Shown here: positions 42,142 through 51,522 of the stretch, one piece after another | Numbering within the stretch: position 1 is the first letter of the stretch | How the letters are laid out: each line of letters opens with the position of its first letter | Source of the DNA: Virgibacillus salarius | GTDB taxonomy: Bacteria; Bacillota; Bacilli; Bacillales; Amphibacillaceae | Direction: 5' to 3' | Assembly (NCBI RefSeq): GCF_039521925.1 | Contig: NZ_BAAACY010000078.1 | Span: forward strand, 31,955-95,954 | Length of the DNA: 64,000 nt | Made by a program: the position numbers and the translations under genes | Notes under the pieces: generated by a model | Seen by the model: only the letters and a program-made list of their open reading frames with translations | Told to the model about the DNA's origin: nothing | Database searches by the model: none

Positions 42142-43874
42142 ACCACACCGAGACGTTAACACGCTATACAGCAAATTTCATTGATGAATTAGCAAATAAT
42201 GGATTAACGGATGCTGTAATTTCACCTGGTTCAAGATCTACACCATTAGCTTTGACTTTAGCCGAACATAAACAAATTAAAGAATGGATCATCATTGATG
42301 AACGTTCTGCTGCTTTTTATGCACTGGGTATTGCTAAGAAAACCATGCGTCCAGTTGCATTAGTGTGTACATCCGGTACTGCTGCTGCAAATTACTATCC
42401 AGCTATTGTCGAAGCTTTTTACAGCAGAGTTCCATTAATTATTCTTACTGCTGACAGACCTCATGAATTACGTGATGTAGGCGCTCCTCAGGCTATAGCA
42501 CAGTTGAATTTATATGGAGAATATGTGAAGTGGTTTCAGGAAATGGCGCTTCCTGAATCAACTCCAGAAATGCTGCTGTATGCCAGGAATAAGGCTGCAA
42601 GGGCTTTTTTTATGGCAAAGGAAGGAAATTGTGGACCGGTTCACTTGAATTTCCCTTTTCGTGAGCCATTGGTCGTAGATTTTCAACTAGATAATTTGTG
42701 GGGAGATACTTGTAATACGCCATACCTGCCAACCTATGACGGAAAAAAACAGCTATCACCTACACAAATAGATCAGATGCATGAAAAGTTAAAGCAAAAG
42801 AAAAAAGGTATTATTGTATGTGGACCACAGACTGATCCTAAGTTAGGTGAAGTCGTTACAAAGCTAGCTGCTAAATGGCAAGTGCCGGTTCTAGCTGACC
42901 CATTATCACAAGTTCGGTCAGGAGAACATGCTAAGGATGTCGTCATTGATGGTTACGATGCCTTCTTACGGAATGAAACAATTCGTGAACTGCTCAAGCC
43001 TGAATTTATTATTCGTATCGGTGCGATGCCAGTTTCAAAGGCATACTTATTCTATGTGAAACAGCATAAAGACATTTTACAATTTGTCGTAGAGAATGAC
43101 CGTGGGTTTCGGGAGCCAGCTGGTAATAGAACTGAGTTTGTCTTTGCAGATTCTGTATTATTTTGTGAGCACCTTACCGCAAATACAGAATTAAAGTTGG
43201 ACAAAGATTGGCTGTATGAATGGCAACAAACCAATCAGATAACAAAAAAACATCTACTACGTAAAACAAATAATCAGGTTACAGAAGGTGAAGCAATGCG
43301 TGGTTTACTGGATGTTATTCCAGATAACAGTAGTATATTTGTTGGGAATAGTATGGCAGTACGGGATTTAGACACCTTCTTTTTAACAACAGAAAAGCGA
43401 ATTCAGGTTCTTGCTAATCGCGGTGCTAACGGCATTGATGGCGTAGTATCTAGTGGTTTAGGCGCTGCCTCGAATGGGAGTAGATTAACACTTGTCTTAG
43501 GAGATCTTTCATTTTTTCATGATATGAATGGATTGCATGCAGCGATGCATTATAAATTGGATGTTACCATTTTACTTATGAATAATAATGGTGGAGGTAT
43601 ATTTTCGTTTTTACCTCAAGCAAATGATAGAAAACACTTTGAGGCTTTGTTTGGTACACCATTAAATATTAATTTTGAACATGTAGTTACGATGTATGGG
43701 GGGCGCTACTTTAACCCTCAGACTGAAAAAGAGGTCAAAGAGGCGCTGCTTCAGAGCTATGCAAATATGGGTTTATCCATTATCGAAGTAAAGACAGATA
43801 GAGAAGAAAATGCAGCATGGCACCGAGAGAAATGGCAGGCAATTGAAGCTGAACTATTGAAGGGTGGGGCATAA
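42138..43874 (+). CDS. menD: SEPHCHC synthase MenD
   Basis: Thiamine-diphosphate enzyme joining isochorismate and 2-oxoglutarate. 578 residues in the usual three-domain ThDP layout: VISPGSRSTPLALTLAEH near residue 24, IDERSAAFYALGIAK with the catalytic-type Glu (about 53), CTSGTAAANYYPAIVEA and, in the C-terminal domain, LVLGDLSFFHDMNGLHA (ThDP Mg motif GDxxFxxDxxG, about residue 455) and NNNGGGIFSFLPQ. ATG overlaps menF; menH begins 3 bases after its stop. Confidence 0.95.
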   Translation: MNHTETLTRYTANFIDELANNGLTDAVISPGSRSTPLALTLAEHKQIKEWIIIDERSAAFYALGIAKKTMRPVALVCTSGTAAANYYPAIVEAFYSRVPLIILTADRPHELRDVGAPQAIAQLNLYGEYVKWFQEMALPESTPEMLLYARNKAARAFFMAKEGNCGPVHLNFPFREPLVVDFQLDNLWGDTCNTPYLPTYDGKKQLSPTQIDQMHEKLKQKKKGIIVCGPQTDPKLGEVVTKLAAKWQVPVLADPLSQVRSGEHAKDVVIDGYDAFLRNETIRELLKPEFIIRIGAMPVSKAYLFYVKQHKDILQFVVENDRGFREPAGNRTEFVFADSVLFCEHLTANTELKLDKDWLYEWQQTNQITKKHLLRKTNNQVTEGEAMRGLLDVIPDNSSIFVGNSMAVRDLDTFFLTTEKRIQVLANRGANGIDGVVSSGLGAASNGSRLTLVLGDLSFFHDMNGLHAAMHYKLDVTILLMNNNGGGIFSFLPQANDRKHFEALFGTPLNINFEHVVTMYGGRYFNPQTEKEVKEALLQSYANMGLSIIEVKTDREENAAWHREKWQAIEAELLKGGA

Positions 43875-43877
43875 ATA

Positions 43878-44696
43878 TTGTATTTCTCCATTAATCAATC
43901 TAACTATTGGTATGAAATTCATGGTAATGGTGAGCCAATTGTTATGCTACATGGTTTTACGGGGAGTAGTAGGACTTGGAATTATTTCGTTAATAAATGG
44001 AAAAACAAGTGGACATTAATTACCATTGATCTACCAGGACACGGAAAGACAAAGGCGAAGGAGAAGTCGATGGAGGCTTGTTGTAAGGATTTAGATGCTT
44101 TATTTAATGCATTAAAGCTTTCATCTTTTTGTTTGCTTGGATATTCAATGGGGGGAAGAACAGCTATATCTTATGCCATACATTATCCTGAAAAGATAAA
44201 AGCCTTGCTTCTTGAAAGTACATCTCCAGGCATTGATACGCTTGAAGAGAGAGTTCAACGACAAGAAAACGATAGAATATTAGCCAATAGGATCCTTGAA
44301 CAAGGGCTTGATTGGTTTGTGTCATATTGGGAAAATATACCGTTATTTCAAAGTCAAACGTCGTTACCCTTAGAAATAAAGCAATCTGTTCGTTATGAAC
44401 GTCACATGCAGTCAAAAACGGGGTTAGCTGACTCGCTTTTACATATGGGAACAGGTTTTCAACCATCTTGGTGGGATGCTCTAGCGCGACTTACTAAACC
44501 TGTATTGTTACTTGCGGGTGAGTTAGATAAAAAATATTGTGAACTGATGAAGGAAATGGACAATCGCTTTCCGCAATCGTTGCTAACCATTGTATCTGAA
44601 GCTGGACATGCAATTCATGTGGAGAAACCAGAGATTTTTGGTAAAATAGTATCTGAGTATATCACGGATATTTATCTGGCTGATATATGCAATTAA
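43878..44696 (+). CDS. menH: SHCHC synthase MenH, alpha/beta-hydrolase
   Basis: Eliminates pyruvate from SEPHCHC to give SHCHC. TTG start immediately after menD, with AAGGGTGGGG overlapping the menD end as RBS. 272 residues. The oxyanion-hole motif is VMLHGFTGSSRTW (about residues 22-34), the nucleophile Ser is in LLGYSMGGRTAISYA (about residue 92), Asp is in LLAGELDKKYC (about 218) and His in SEAGHAIHVEKPE (about 246). Strict order menF-menD-menH-menB confirms function. Confidence 0.92.
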   Translation: MYFSINQSNYWYEIHGNGEPIVMLHGFTGSSRTWNYFVNKWKNKWTLITIDLPGHGKTKAKEKSMEACCKDLDALFNALKLSSFCLLGYSMGGRTAISYAIHYPEKIKALLLESTSPGIDTLEERVQRQENDRILANRILEQGLDWFVSYWENIPLFQSQTSLPLEIKQSVRYERHMQSKTGLADSLLHMGTGFQPSWWDALARLTKPVLLLAGELDKKYCELMKEMDNRFPQSLLTIVSEAGHAIHVEKPEIFGKIVSEYITDIYLADICN

Positions 44697-44736
44697 TTTA
44701 CTAATTGATTACATACTACTTTAAGGAGGAATTATC

Positions 44737-45555
44737 ATGCCTATTCAATGGGAAAAAGTAAGAGAATATGAAGAAATAATCTATGAAAAATATAATGGCA
44801 TCGCCAAAGTAACAATCAACCGTCCTGAAAAGCGTAATGCATTTACACCATTAACTGTTAATGAAATGATTGATGCGTTTGCTGATGCACGTGATGATTC
44901 AGATATTGGGGTCATTGTTTTAGCAGGTGAAGGAGAAAAAGCCTTCTGTTCAGGGGGAGACCAATCTGTACGCGGGCATGGAGGATACGTAGGCGACGAT
45001 CAAGTACCTAGACTCAATGTATTAGACCTGCAACGTCTTATTCGTACGATTCCTAAGCCAGTAATTGCAATGGTGTCTGGTTACGCTATTGGTGGAGGAC
45101 ATGTTCTTCACGTTGTTTGTGATTTAACAATCGCAGCAGATAATGCAATCTTCGGACAAACTGGACCGAAGGTTGGTAGCTTTGATGCTGGTTATGGAGC
45201 AGGTTACCTAGCAAGGATGGTAGGACATAAACGTGCTCGTGAAATTTGGTATTTATGTCGTCAATATAATGCAGAAGAAGCATATGAAATGGGTATGGTT
45301 AATACAGTTGTACCACTTGATAAATTAGAAGAGGAAACGATCCAATGGTGTGAGGAAATTTTAGAAAAATCTCCAACAGCTTTACGCTTCTTAAAAGCAT
45401 CATTTAATGCAGATACTGATGGACTGGCAGGATTGCAGCAAATGGGCGGCGATGCTACTTTGCTTTACTACACAACAGATGAAGCGAAAGAGGGAAGAGA
45501 TGCATTTAAAGAAAAAAGAAAGCCAGACTTTAAAAAATTCCCACGGTTCCCTTAA
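44737..45555 (+). CDS. menB: 1,4-dihydroxy-2-naphthoyl-CoA synthase
   Basis: Crotonase-family enzyme that cyclises o-succinylbenzoyl-CoA. 272 residues. Oxyanion-hole regions CSGGDQSVRGHGGYVG (about 71-86) and SGYAIGGGHVLHVVCDLTIAA (about 112-132) are typical, as is IFGQTGPKVGSFDAGYGAGYLAR (about 137-159) and the C-terminal FKEKRKPDFKKFPRFP. RBS TAAGGAGGA. It is 40 bases after menH and is followed by a terminator, so menE needs read-through or its own promoter. Confidence 0.96.
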   Translation: MPIQWEKVREYEEIIYEKYNGIAKVTINRPEKRNAFTPLTVNEMIDAFADARDDSDIGVIVLAGEGEKAFCSGGDQSVRGHGGYVGDDQVPRLNVLDLQRLIRTIPKPVIAMVSGYAIGGGHVLHVVCDLTIAADNAIFGQTGPKVGSFDAGYGAGYLARMVGHKRAREIWYLCRQYNAEEAYEMGMVNTVVPLDKLEEETIQWCEEILEKSPTALRFLKASFNADTDGLAGLQQMGGDATLLYYTTDEAKEGRDAFKEKRKPDFKKFPRFP

Positions 45556-45582
45556 GCAATGCAGTCAAAAATAGTGATCTCT

Positions 45583-45612
45583 TACCTTTGCTTTTTTAGC
45601 AAAGGTTTTTTT
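45583..45612 (+). terminator. terminator after menB
   Basis: ACCTTTGC pairs with GCAAAGGT around a TTTTTTA loop, followed by TTTTTTC. It lies inside the men cluster, before menE. Confidence 0.72.
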
Positions 45613-45674
45613 CTTACATAGCTCTCTATTATAGATTAGACGGCAAACGATTGTAGAACGAAGGAGGTAGGAAC

Positions 45675-47150
45675 ATGCAAGATACGATACCACATTGGTT
45701 ATCTAAACAGGCCGATATATCGCCCAATTGTGCAGCTATCCAATACGCAAATGGATATCAAATAACATTTCAAGAATTGAAGGAACAAAGCCAAATGTAC
45801 GCGAAGAAATTAGCTACATGGGGAGTGAAGGAAGGCTCACATGTGGCTGTTTTATCGACGAATAAACAAGCGATGATTACTGCAATTCATGCAATTAGCT
45901 ACTTAAAGGCAGTAGTCGTTTTACTAAATACTCGATTAACGAATGAGGAATTAACATATCAAATTAAAGATGCAGATGCTTCATTTTTAATCTATGCAGA
46001 TGAATTAAAAGTGAAAGCTGTGCAAATACCCTGTTTAAATAAGGCTGTGTTTGAGGAAATAGATAATTATCACGAGCATGCAGATATTGTCCTTACCACG
46101 GAAATACAATTAAATACTCCGTTTTCCATTATGTATACATCTGGCACAACTGGCTCTCCTAAGGGCGTCATTCATACGTACGGAAACCATTGGTGGAGTG
46201 CAATAGGGAGTGCACTTAATTTAGGGATTCATTCTGACGATAAATGGTTAGCTGCTTTACCAATATTTCATGTTAGTGGCTTATCCATCCTTATTCGCAG
46301 TGTAGTTTATGGTATGTCTGTCTATTTATTAGAGAAGTTTGATAAAACTAGTGTCCAGAAAGCAATTATGCACGAAGGCGTTACCATCGTATCTGTAGTT
46401 ACTGTAATGCTTCAACAATTATTGGAAGAGCTTGGAACCGATCGTTATCCAACTTCCCTTCGTTGTGTATTATTAGGAGGTGGACCTGCTCCTCGTCCAT
46501 TATTAGAGCAAGCGAAGGAAATGAATGTGCCAGTTTTCCAATCATTTGGCATGACGGAGACAGCATCACAAATTGTGACACTTAGTGCAGGAGATGCGCT
46601 GCAAAAAGTAGGTTCAGCTGGTAAGCCTCTATTTCCAGCGCAATTAATGATAAAAGATCCAGATCATTCTGGTGTTGGAGAAATATGTGTAAAAGGACCA
46701 ATGGTGACATCGGGGTATTATAAAAAGCGCGAAGCAACTAATAAGGCAATTCAAGGTGGGTGGCTGGCAACAGGTGATTTAGGCTATTTAGATGACGAAG
46801 GTTTTCTATATGTTGTGGAACGCAGGCATGATTTAATTATTTCTGGAGGAGAAAACATATATCCATCGGAAATTGAAAGTGCTCTTGCCGGTCATCCAGC
46901 AATTAAGGAAGTAGGCGTTACGGGGATCTCTGATACCAAATGGGGTGAAGTACCTATCGCATTTATTGTAACGAAATATCGACTTACTCTACAAGAAATT
47001 ATGAGCTATTTAGATGAGCATGTAGCAAGTTATAAACAGCCAAAAGAAGTTTATGAAGTAGATGCTTTACCACGTAATGCATCCAATAAACTTGTAAGAA
47101 GTCATTTGAAACAGATTAGAGGTAAAGAAGGGTGTAAGCAGCTTAGGTAA
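45675..47150 (+). CDS. menE: o-succinylbenzoate-CoA ligase
   Basis: AMP-forming ligase that activates o-succinylbenzoate. 491 residues. The ANL-family motifs are all present: MYTSGTTGSPKGVIHTY (A3, about residues 151-167), QSFGMTETASQIVTLS (A5, about 287-302), WLATGDLGYLDDEGFLYVVERRHDLIISGGENIYPSEIE (A7-A8 region; quoted by ends, about 365-403) and the C-terminal Lys in PRNASNKLVRS (A10). AAGGAGG start region. menC (OSB synthase), which follows menE in B. subtilis, is not here. Confidence 0.94.
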   Translation: MQDTIPHWLSKQADISPNCAAIQYANGYQITFQELKEQSQMYAKKLATWGVKEGSHVAVLSTNKQAMITAIHAISYLKAVVVLLNTRLTNEELTYQIKDADASFLIYADELKVKAVQIPCLNKAVFEEIDNYHEHADIVLTTEIQLNTPFSIMYTSGTTGSPKGVIHTYGNHWWSAIGSALNLGIHSDDKWLAALPIFHVSGLSILIRSVVYGMSVYLLEKFDKTSVQKAIMHEGVTIVSVVTVMLQQLLEELGTDRYPTSLRCVLLGGGPAPRPLLEQAKEMNVPVFQSFGMTETASQIVTLSAGDALQKVGSAGKPLFPAQLMIKDPDHSGVGEICVKGPMVTSGYYKKREATNKAIQGGWLATGDLGYLDDEGFLYVVERRHDLIISGGENIYPSEIESALAGHPAIKEVGVTGISDTKWGEVPIAFIVTKYRLTLQEIMSYLDEHVASYKQPKEVYEVDALPRNASNKLVRSHLKQIRGKEGCKQLR

Positions 47151-47290
47151 TTGTCCTCTCATTGATACGAGTGTGTATTTTGCAGTAGGTGATTTTGGAT
47201 TTATTCCATGGATAGCTTGCTAATTAGGAATATGCTAGTGAGATTGATTGATGAAAGCAATATTGTAAAGAACAAAATTTTAAAATTAAT

Positions 47291-47313
47291 TGAAAATGAT
47301 TATCAAAGTCATT
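47291..47313 (+). promoter_or_regulatory. Fur box before the siderophore ATPase gene
   Basis: TGAAAATGATTATCA (47291-47305) fits the 7-1-7 Fur consensus TGATAATnATTATCA with one mismatch, and AAAGTCATT extends the inverted-repeat character to 47313. Iron repression of the downstream ABC ATPase is therefore expected. The rest of the 47151-47420 gap shows no other feature. Confidence 0.82.
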
Positions 47314-47420
47314 GACGAATCACGAAAAAGCAAATACACTAAGGATAGCGCTTTGTATTGATCCTCTAAAAATACATATAACACGCACGATATTTTTGGA
47401 GGGAAAAGGGAGAGATTCCA

Positions 47421-48239
47421 ATGCAAACCTTAACAGCAAATGATTTAACGCTAGGTTACGGGGATAATATAATTATTGACGATTTAAGTCTAGAGATACC
47501 TAAAGGTGAAATTACTGTATTCATTGGCGGAAATGGCTGTGGAAAGTCAACTTTACTTCGTTCGTTGGCACGATTATTGAAGCCTAAACAAGGGAATGTA
47601 GTATTAGATGGTGCAGCTATTGCAAAAATGGGGACAAAGGACGTTGCCAAGAAATTAGCGATACTTCCACAAAGTCCCATTAGTCCAGAAGGGTTAACCG
47701 TACATGAATTAGTGAAACAAGGTAGACATCCGTATCGTGGCTTATTAAAGCAATGGTCTGACGAAGATGAAAAAGCGGTTAATCACGCTTTAGATTCTAC
47801 TAACATGTTTGATTTAAAAGATCGCCCCGTTGATTCATTGTCTGGTGGACAGCGTCAGCGTGCATGGATTGCCATGACTTTAGCGCAGGATACAGATATA
47901 ATTTTATTAGATGAGCCAACAACTTACTTAGACATGACTCATCAGATAGAAGTACTTGATCTGTTATTTGAATTAAATGAGAAGGAAGGACGTACAGTTG
48001 TTATGGTCCTTCATGATTTGAATTTAGCATGTAGATATGCACATCATATTGTTGCTATTAAAGATAAACAGATCTTTGCGCAAGGGAAACCTGAGGAGAT
48101 TATTACATGTAATCTGGTTCATCAAGTTTTTGAAATGATGTGTGATGTTACGTTCGATCCACGATTTGGGACACCAATGTGCATCCCTCATGGAAAAGGA
48201 CGTTGTATATTTGCTAATGCTACAAATGCGATTAATTAA
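47421..48239 (+). CDS. iron-siderophore ABC transporter ATPase (YusV/FecE type)
   Basis: ATPase subunit for ferric-siderophore import, 272 residues. Walker A is GGNGCGKSTLLR (about residues 36-47), Q-loop LAILPQSP (about 82), signature LSGGQRQRAWIA (about 137-148), Walker B IILLDEPTTYLD (about 157-168) and the His switch VLHDLN (about 192). The C-terminal FGTPMCIPHGKGRC is typical of the YusV group. No permease or binding protein is adjacent, as with B. subtilis YusV, a shared ATPase for several siderophore systems. Fur box at 47291. Confidence 0.88.
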   Translation: MQTLTANDLTLGYGDNIIIDDLSLEIPKGEITVFIGGNGCGKSTLLRSLARLLKPKQGNVVLDGAAIAKMGTKDVAKKLAILPQSPISPEGLTVHELVKQGRHPYRGLLKQWSDEDEKAVNHALDSTNMFDLKDRPVDSLSGGQRQRAWIAMTLAQDTDIILLDEPTTYLDMTHQIEVLDLLFELNEKEGRTVVMVLHDLNLACRYAHHIVAIKDKQIFAQGKPEEIITCNLVHQVFEMMCDVTFDPRFGTPMCIPHGKGRCIFANATNAIN

Positions 48240-48258
48240 TGCACATAATTTTTCATTA

Positions 48259-48285
48259 CCCGCTTATCAGAGCGGGCTTTTTTAT
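48259..48285 (+). terminator. terminator of the siderophore ATPase gene
   Basis: CCCGCT/AGCGGG (48259-48264 with 48271-48276) followed by CTTTTTTATTTTT. Confidence 0.85.
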
Positions 48286-48343
48286 TTTTCATACATGCTT
48301 CTACCTGCTTTTAGGAACATTAACTAAAAGGAGGTGTAGTTGA

Positions 48344-48664
48344 ATGGGAAAAAAGAAATATTATATTAATATGGGATCAGGCGAGATTTCCAAGATAAAA
48401 TATGATAATAATGATAATTTTGTTATACATGCTACTGATGATGAAATTGTATTATTGAGAGAAAAATTTAATGAGATGAATGCTGCAGGAGTAACTACTT
48501 TTTTTCGCGCTCACGTACCAGTTACACCCTATCATAATGATCAGTCTAATGATGATTATGACGATGAAATGACCGAAGCGTATCGTATGATATACGAATT
48601 AGGAGATGAAAGTGCGAAAGAACATATAAAGCACATGGGAATATTAGGAGATAGACCTCTTTAA
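48344..48664 (+). CDS. conserved Bacillaceae protein of unknown function
   Basis: A 106-residue acidic cytosolic protein with a strong RBS (AAGGAGGTG). It begins KKKYYINMGSGEISK, has an Asp-rich middle (DQSNDDYDDEM) and ends with a helix EAYRMIYELGDESAKEHIKHM. I recognise the pattern from Bacillus genomes (often labelled hydrolase/acyltransferase), but there are no catalytic motifs to support that label. It is not obviously in an operon with its neighbours. Confidence 0.75.
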   Translation: MGKKKYYINMGSGEISKIKYDNNDNFVIHATDDEIVLLREKFNEMNAAGVTTFFRAHVPVTPYHNDQSNDDYDDEMTEAYRMIYELGDESAKEHIKHMGILGDRPL

Positions 48665-48807
48665 AAGTAAGGGATAAATGCATTACGTGCATGTTATCCC
48701 TTTTTATCTCTTAGTTGATTTATTTCATGAAAATGTTTATTATTACCAATTACAAGGAATAGTATTGTATCTGTGAGCTTTTATATTCGTAAAGGAGGCA
48801 ATTAACA

Positions 48808-49365
48808 TTGAAAAGGAAGCTTTTCATGAATATAGTTTCTCTTTTGGGAGTTACTTTCTTAGCCGTTTTTCTAATTAGTACGGAAAAAGAGCCAATTCTT
48901 GCTGCTGCAAAAGTAGAGAAGCAATCGGTCACAGGAGTAGATAAAGGTATAGCTAATAACACTTCTAATGAACAAGTTACGAATAATTTAAGTCATGATA
49001 CAATTATAAAGCGAACCAATCAACTTTTGGATTTCCTGCAACAGGATACGGATGAAAATTATCAAGTAATAACATTTAATACCAAACAAGAGCTTTTAGA
49101 AGAATTCTCTAAAATTGCCACAAAAAACGTTGTAGAACCTTATATTGATTATTATTATCAAGAACGGTCAAATGGGTTGTATATTATTCCAACAGAAATC
49201 CCACCATGGATAGATGAGAACAATTCATATCGTACCATCCCAGTACATGATGACAAGGTTAAGCTTATCCAGCATAATAAAAGTGCATTACATGGTAAGT
49301 ATACGATCGAAATAGAGTTCACTTATGAAGATATTTGGAGAATATCTAATATCAAACATAGCTAA
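48808..49365 (+). CDS. secreted or membrane-anchored protein of unknown function
   Basis: 185 residues from TTG 48808 with AAAGGAGGC 8-9 bases upstream. The N-terminus KRKLFMNIVSLLGVTFLAVFLIST is an uncleaved anchor or signal peptide; ILAAAKVE could be a cleavage region. The mature part has a Thr/Asn/Ser linker and then a mixed fold with LLDFLQQDTDENYQVITFNTK, an YIDYYYQERSNGLYIIPTE segment and a terminal IEFTYEDIWRISNIKH. No family recognised. It lies 32 bases before ytkD. Confidence 0.72.
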   Translation: MKRKLFMNIVSLLGVTFLAVFLISTEKEPILAAAKVEKQSVTGVDKGIANNTSNEQVTNNLSHDTIIKRTNQLLDFLQQDTDENYQVITFNTKQELLEEFSKIATKNVVEPYIDYYYQERSNGLYIIPTEIPPWIDENNSYRTIPVHDDKVKLIQHNKSALHGKYTIEIEFTYEDIWRISNIKHS

Positions 49366-49397
49366 ATAAATACGGTATTGGTAAAGGCGTTGAAATA

Positions 49398-49865
49398 ATG
49401 TATACATTCAGAGACTATTACAATAATGAAATTAAGTTATCATTCGATTATCTTCCTTTTTCCAAAAACCCTAAACATGTATGGATTGTCTGTAAATATC
49501 GGGGTCAATGGTTATTAACCAAACACAAAGATAGAGGGTTAGAATTTCCAGGAGGTAAGGTGGAAGAAGGGGAAACACCGGAGGAAGCCGCAATAAGAGA
49601 AGTAAAAGAAGAGACTGGTGGGTTAGTGAAAAATATGAACTACATGGGACAGTATTTTGTATCTGGTAAAAAGGAAGATGTAGTAAAGAATGTGTATTAT
49701 GCTTCGATCCAAGCACTAGAAAAACAGGACACATACTATGAAACAGATGGGCCGATACTCTTAGAAACTATTCCATTAAATGTGAAATATCAAAATTGCT
49801 ATAGCTTTATTATGAAAGATGACGTTCTTGAGCATTGTATTCAATATATACACCAGCATTATTAA
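49398..49865 (+). CDS. ytkD: NUDIX hydrolase YtkD
   Basis: Nucleoside-triphosphate pyrophosphohydrolase: B. subtilis YtkD removes oxidised nucleotides and also acts on RNA 5' ends. 155 residues. The Nudix box is GGKVEEGETPEEAAIREVKEETG (about residues 51-73, GX5EX7REUXEEXGU pattern complete). The N-terminal YTFRDYYNNEIKLSF matches the family. Followed by a bidirectional terminator and the convergent ytl operon, as in B. subtilis. Confidence 0.9.
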   Translation: MYTFRDYYNNEIKLSFDYLPFSKNPKHVWIVCKYRGQWLLTKHKDRGLEFPGGKVEEGETPEEAAIREVKEETGGLVKNMNYMGQYFVSGKKEDVVKNVYYASIQALEKQDTYYETDGPILLETIPLNVKYQNCYSFIMKDDVLEHCIQYIHQHY

Positions 49866-49893
49866 AAATCGCCCTTTATTTGGGCGATTTTAT
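49866..49893 (+). terminator. bidirectional terminator between ytkD and ytlD
   Basis: AAATCGCCC (49866-49874) pairs with GGGCGATTT (49882-49890); A-rich before, T-rich after. Confidence 0.85.
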
Positions 49894-49900
49894 ATATTTA

Positions 49901-50713
49901 TTAGGAAGATGAATGCTTGATCAGCCACGCTTCCATTCGTTCTACAAATTTGTACATGATGGCAGCGAAGATAGCAATTAATACTAAGCTTGCCATGACT
50001 AATGAAAAATCAAACACTTGGAAACCATAAATAATTAGATATCCAAGGCCCTGTTTAGATACGAGAAATTCACCGACTATAACCCCAACCCAGGATAATC
50101 CTACATTTACTTTGAGGGTGGAAATCATAGCAGGTAAAGTGGCTGGAAAAATGGCATGTTTAAATATTTGCCATTTACTAGCACCGAAACTAATTAATAC
50201 TTTCTCAAAATTGGGATCCACTTCATTAAAAGCTGAATAAACAACAAGTGTAGTGATGATAACGGATATAATTGCTCCCATTGCTATAATTGAAACATAC
50301 CCAGGTCCTAGTGCCACAATAATGATAGGCCCTAACGCTACCTTTGGCATAGCATTCAAAATTACCAGGTAAGGATCCATTATTCTAGAGAAACGCTTCG
50401 ATGTCCATAAAGATATAGCTAGTAGTATGCCGAATAGTGTACCAATTAGAAATCCAGCAATGGTCTCCAGTAGTGTGACTTCAAGGTGGGTAAATAACGA
50501 GCCGTTACTAAATTTTTCAATGATTACTTGACAAATTGTAGTAGGCGAGCTAAATAATAATGGGTCGATCCAATAAAGCCTGCTAGCTATTTCCCACAGT
50601 AGCACAAACGTTATAAGTATACTTACTTGCCAAGTATATACGATTTTAGTTTCTTTTTTAACTTTACTTAAATAGGCCTTAAACAGTTGTTCATCCGTAT
50701 TAGTCGCCTTCAT
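49901..50713 (-). CDS. ytlD: ABC transporter permease (YtlD)
   Basis: Membrane subunit of a SsuC/TauC-type importer, 270 residues, six spans. The EAA loop is visible as VLISFGASKWQIFKHAIFPATLP (about residues 175-197). It overlaps the ATPase gene by 14 bases, and its RBS (GGTGGTGAG) lies in that gene. Together with YtlC and YtlA it forms a complete importer; candidates are thiamine-precursor pyrimidines or a sulfonate/nitrate-like compound. Confidence 0.88.
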   Translation of the reverse strand: MKATNTDEQLFKAYLSKVKKETKIVYTWQVSILITFVLLWEIASRLYWIDPLLFSSPTTICQVIIEKFSNGSLFTHLEVTLLETIAGFLIGTLFGILLAISLWTSKRFSRIMDPYLVILNAMPKVALGPIIIVALGPGYVSIIAMGAIISVIITTLVVYSAFNEVDPNFEKVLISFGASKWQIFKHAIFPATLPAMISTLKVNVGLSWVGVIVGEFLVSKQGLGYLIIYGFQVFDFSLVMASLVLIAIFAAIMYKFVERMEAWLIKHSSS

Positions 50714-51509
50714 TATTTATACTCACCACCTTTTTTGTTTGTACATTTTCTCTTTGATCAAGCTCCTCCCAAACCTTATCAAAGAGGATTTGATATTTAG
50801 GGTGTCGCCTCACAAGTAAAGGTGGTTCATTTCTTAATTCAATTGGCACTTCAAAAACCTTTGAAATGGTTCCAGGATTCGCATCCATTACGAATATGCG
50901 ATCACTCATAGCAATTGCTTCGCCAATATCATGTGTTACGAGAATAGTTGTTTTATGGTAAGCTTTTAATAATTTTGATACTAGCTCTTCTAATTTAAGC
51001 TTTGTTTGATAATCTAAAGCAGAGAACGGTTCATCAAGAAGTAGAATTTTTGGATCATTAATTAGAGTGCGTACAAGGGCAGCACGTTGCCGCATCCCCC
51101 CAGATAAAGAACTAGGATATGCATTCGCGACCTCTGCCAATCCTACTTCCTTCAATAGTTTGAGGGCTTTTTGTTCTGTGTTTTTTGAATGTGTATGAGT
51201 GATTTTTGGTCCTAGTAAAACGTTATCCACAATGGTTTTCCAAGGAAATAAATAATCTTGCTGAAGCATGTAGCCGATTTCAGATGCTGTCGTTTCAACT
51301 TCCTTTTTTTGTAAGCTAACCTTTCCTTCGGTTTGTTTAATAATACCTGCAATGATTGAAAGTATTGTTGATTTTCCACATCCACTAGGACCTAATAAGG
51401 CAATAAATTCTCCTTTCTGGATAGAAAAAGAAATATCATCTAATGCCTTTGTATAATTATTTTTCGAGAAATAATAATGTGAGACATGATCTAAGGTTAG
51501 AAATGACAC
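50700..51509 (-). CDS. ytlC: ABC transporter ATPase (YtlC)
   Basis: ATPase of the SsuB/TauB type, 269 residues, GTG start with GGAGTGAG upstream. Walker A GPSGCGKSTILS (about 39-50), Q-loop YMLQQDYLFPW (about 82), signature LSGGMRQRAAL (about 137), Walker B ILLLDEPFSALD (about 157-168), His switch VTHDIGEA (about 194). It lies 13 bases after ytlA. Confidence 0.9.
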   Translation of the reverse strand: MSFLTLDHVSHYYFSKNNYTKALDDISFSIQKGEFIALLGPSGCGKSTILSIIAGIIKQTEGKVSLQKKEVETTASEIGYMLQQDYLFPWKTIVDNVLLGPKITHTHSKNTEQKALKLLKEVGLAEVANAYPSSLSGGMRQRAALVRTLINDPKILLLDEPFSALDYQTKLKLEELVSKLLKAYHKTTILVTHDIGEAIAMSDRIFVMDANPGTISKVFEVPIELRNEPPLLVRRHPKYQILFDKVWEELDQRENVQTKKVVSINNEGD

Positions 51510-51522
51510 CTTTACTCACTCC

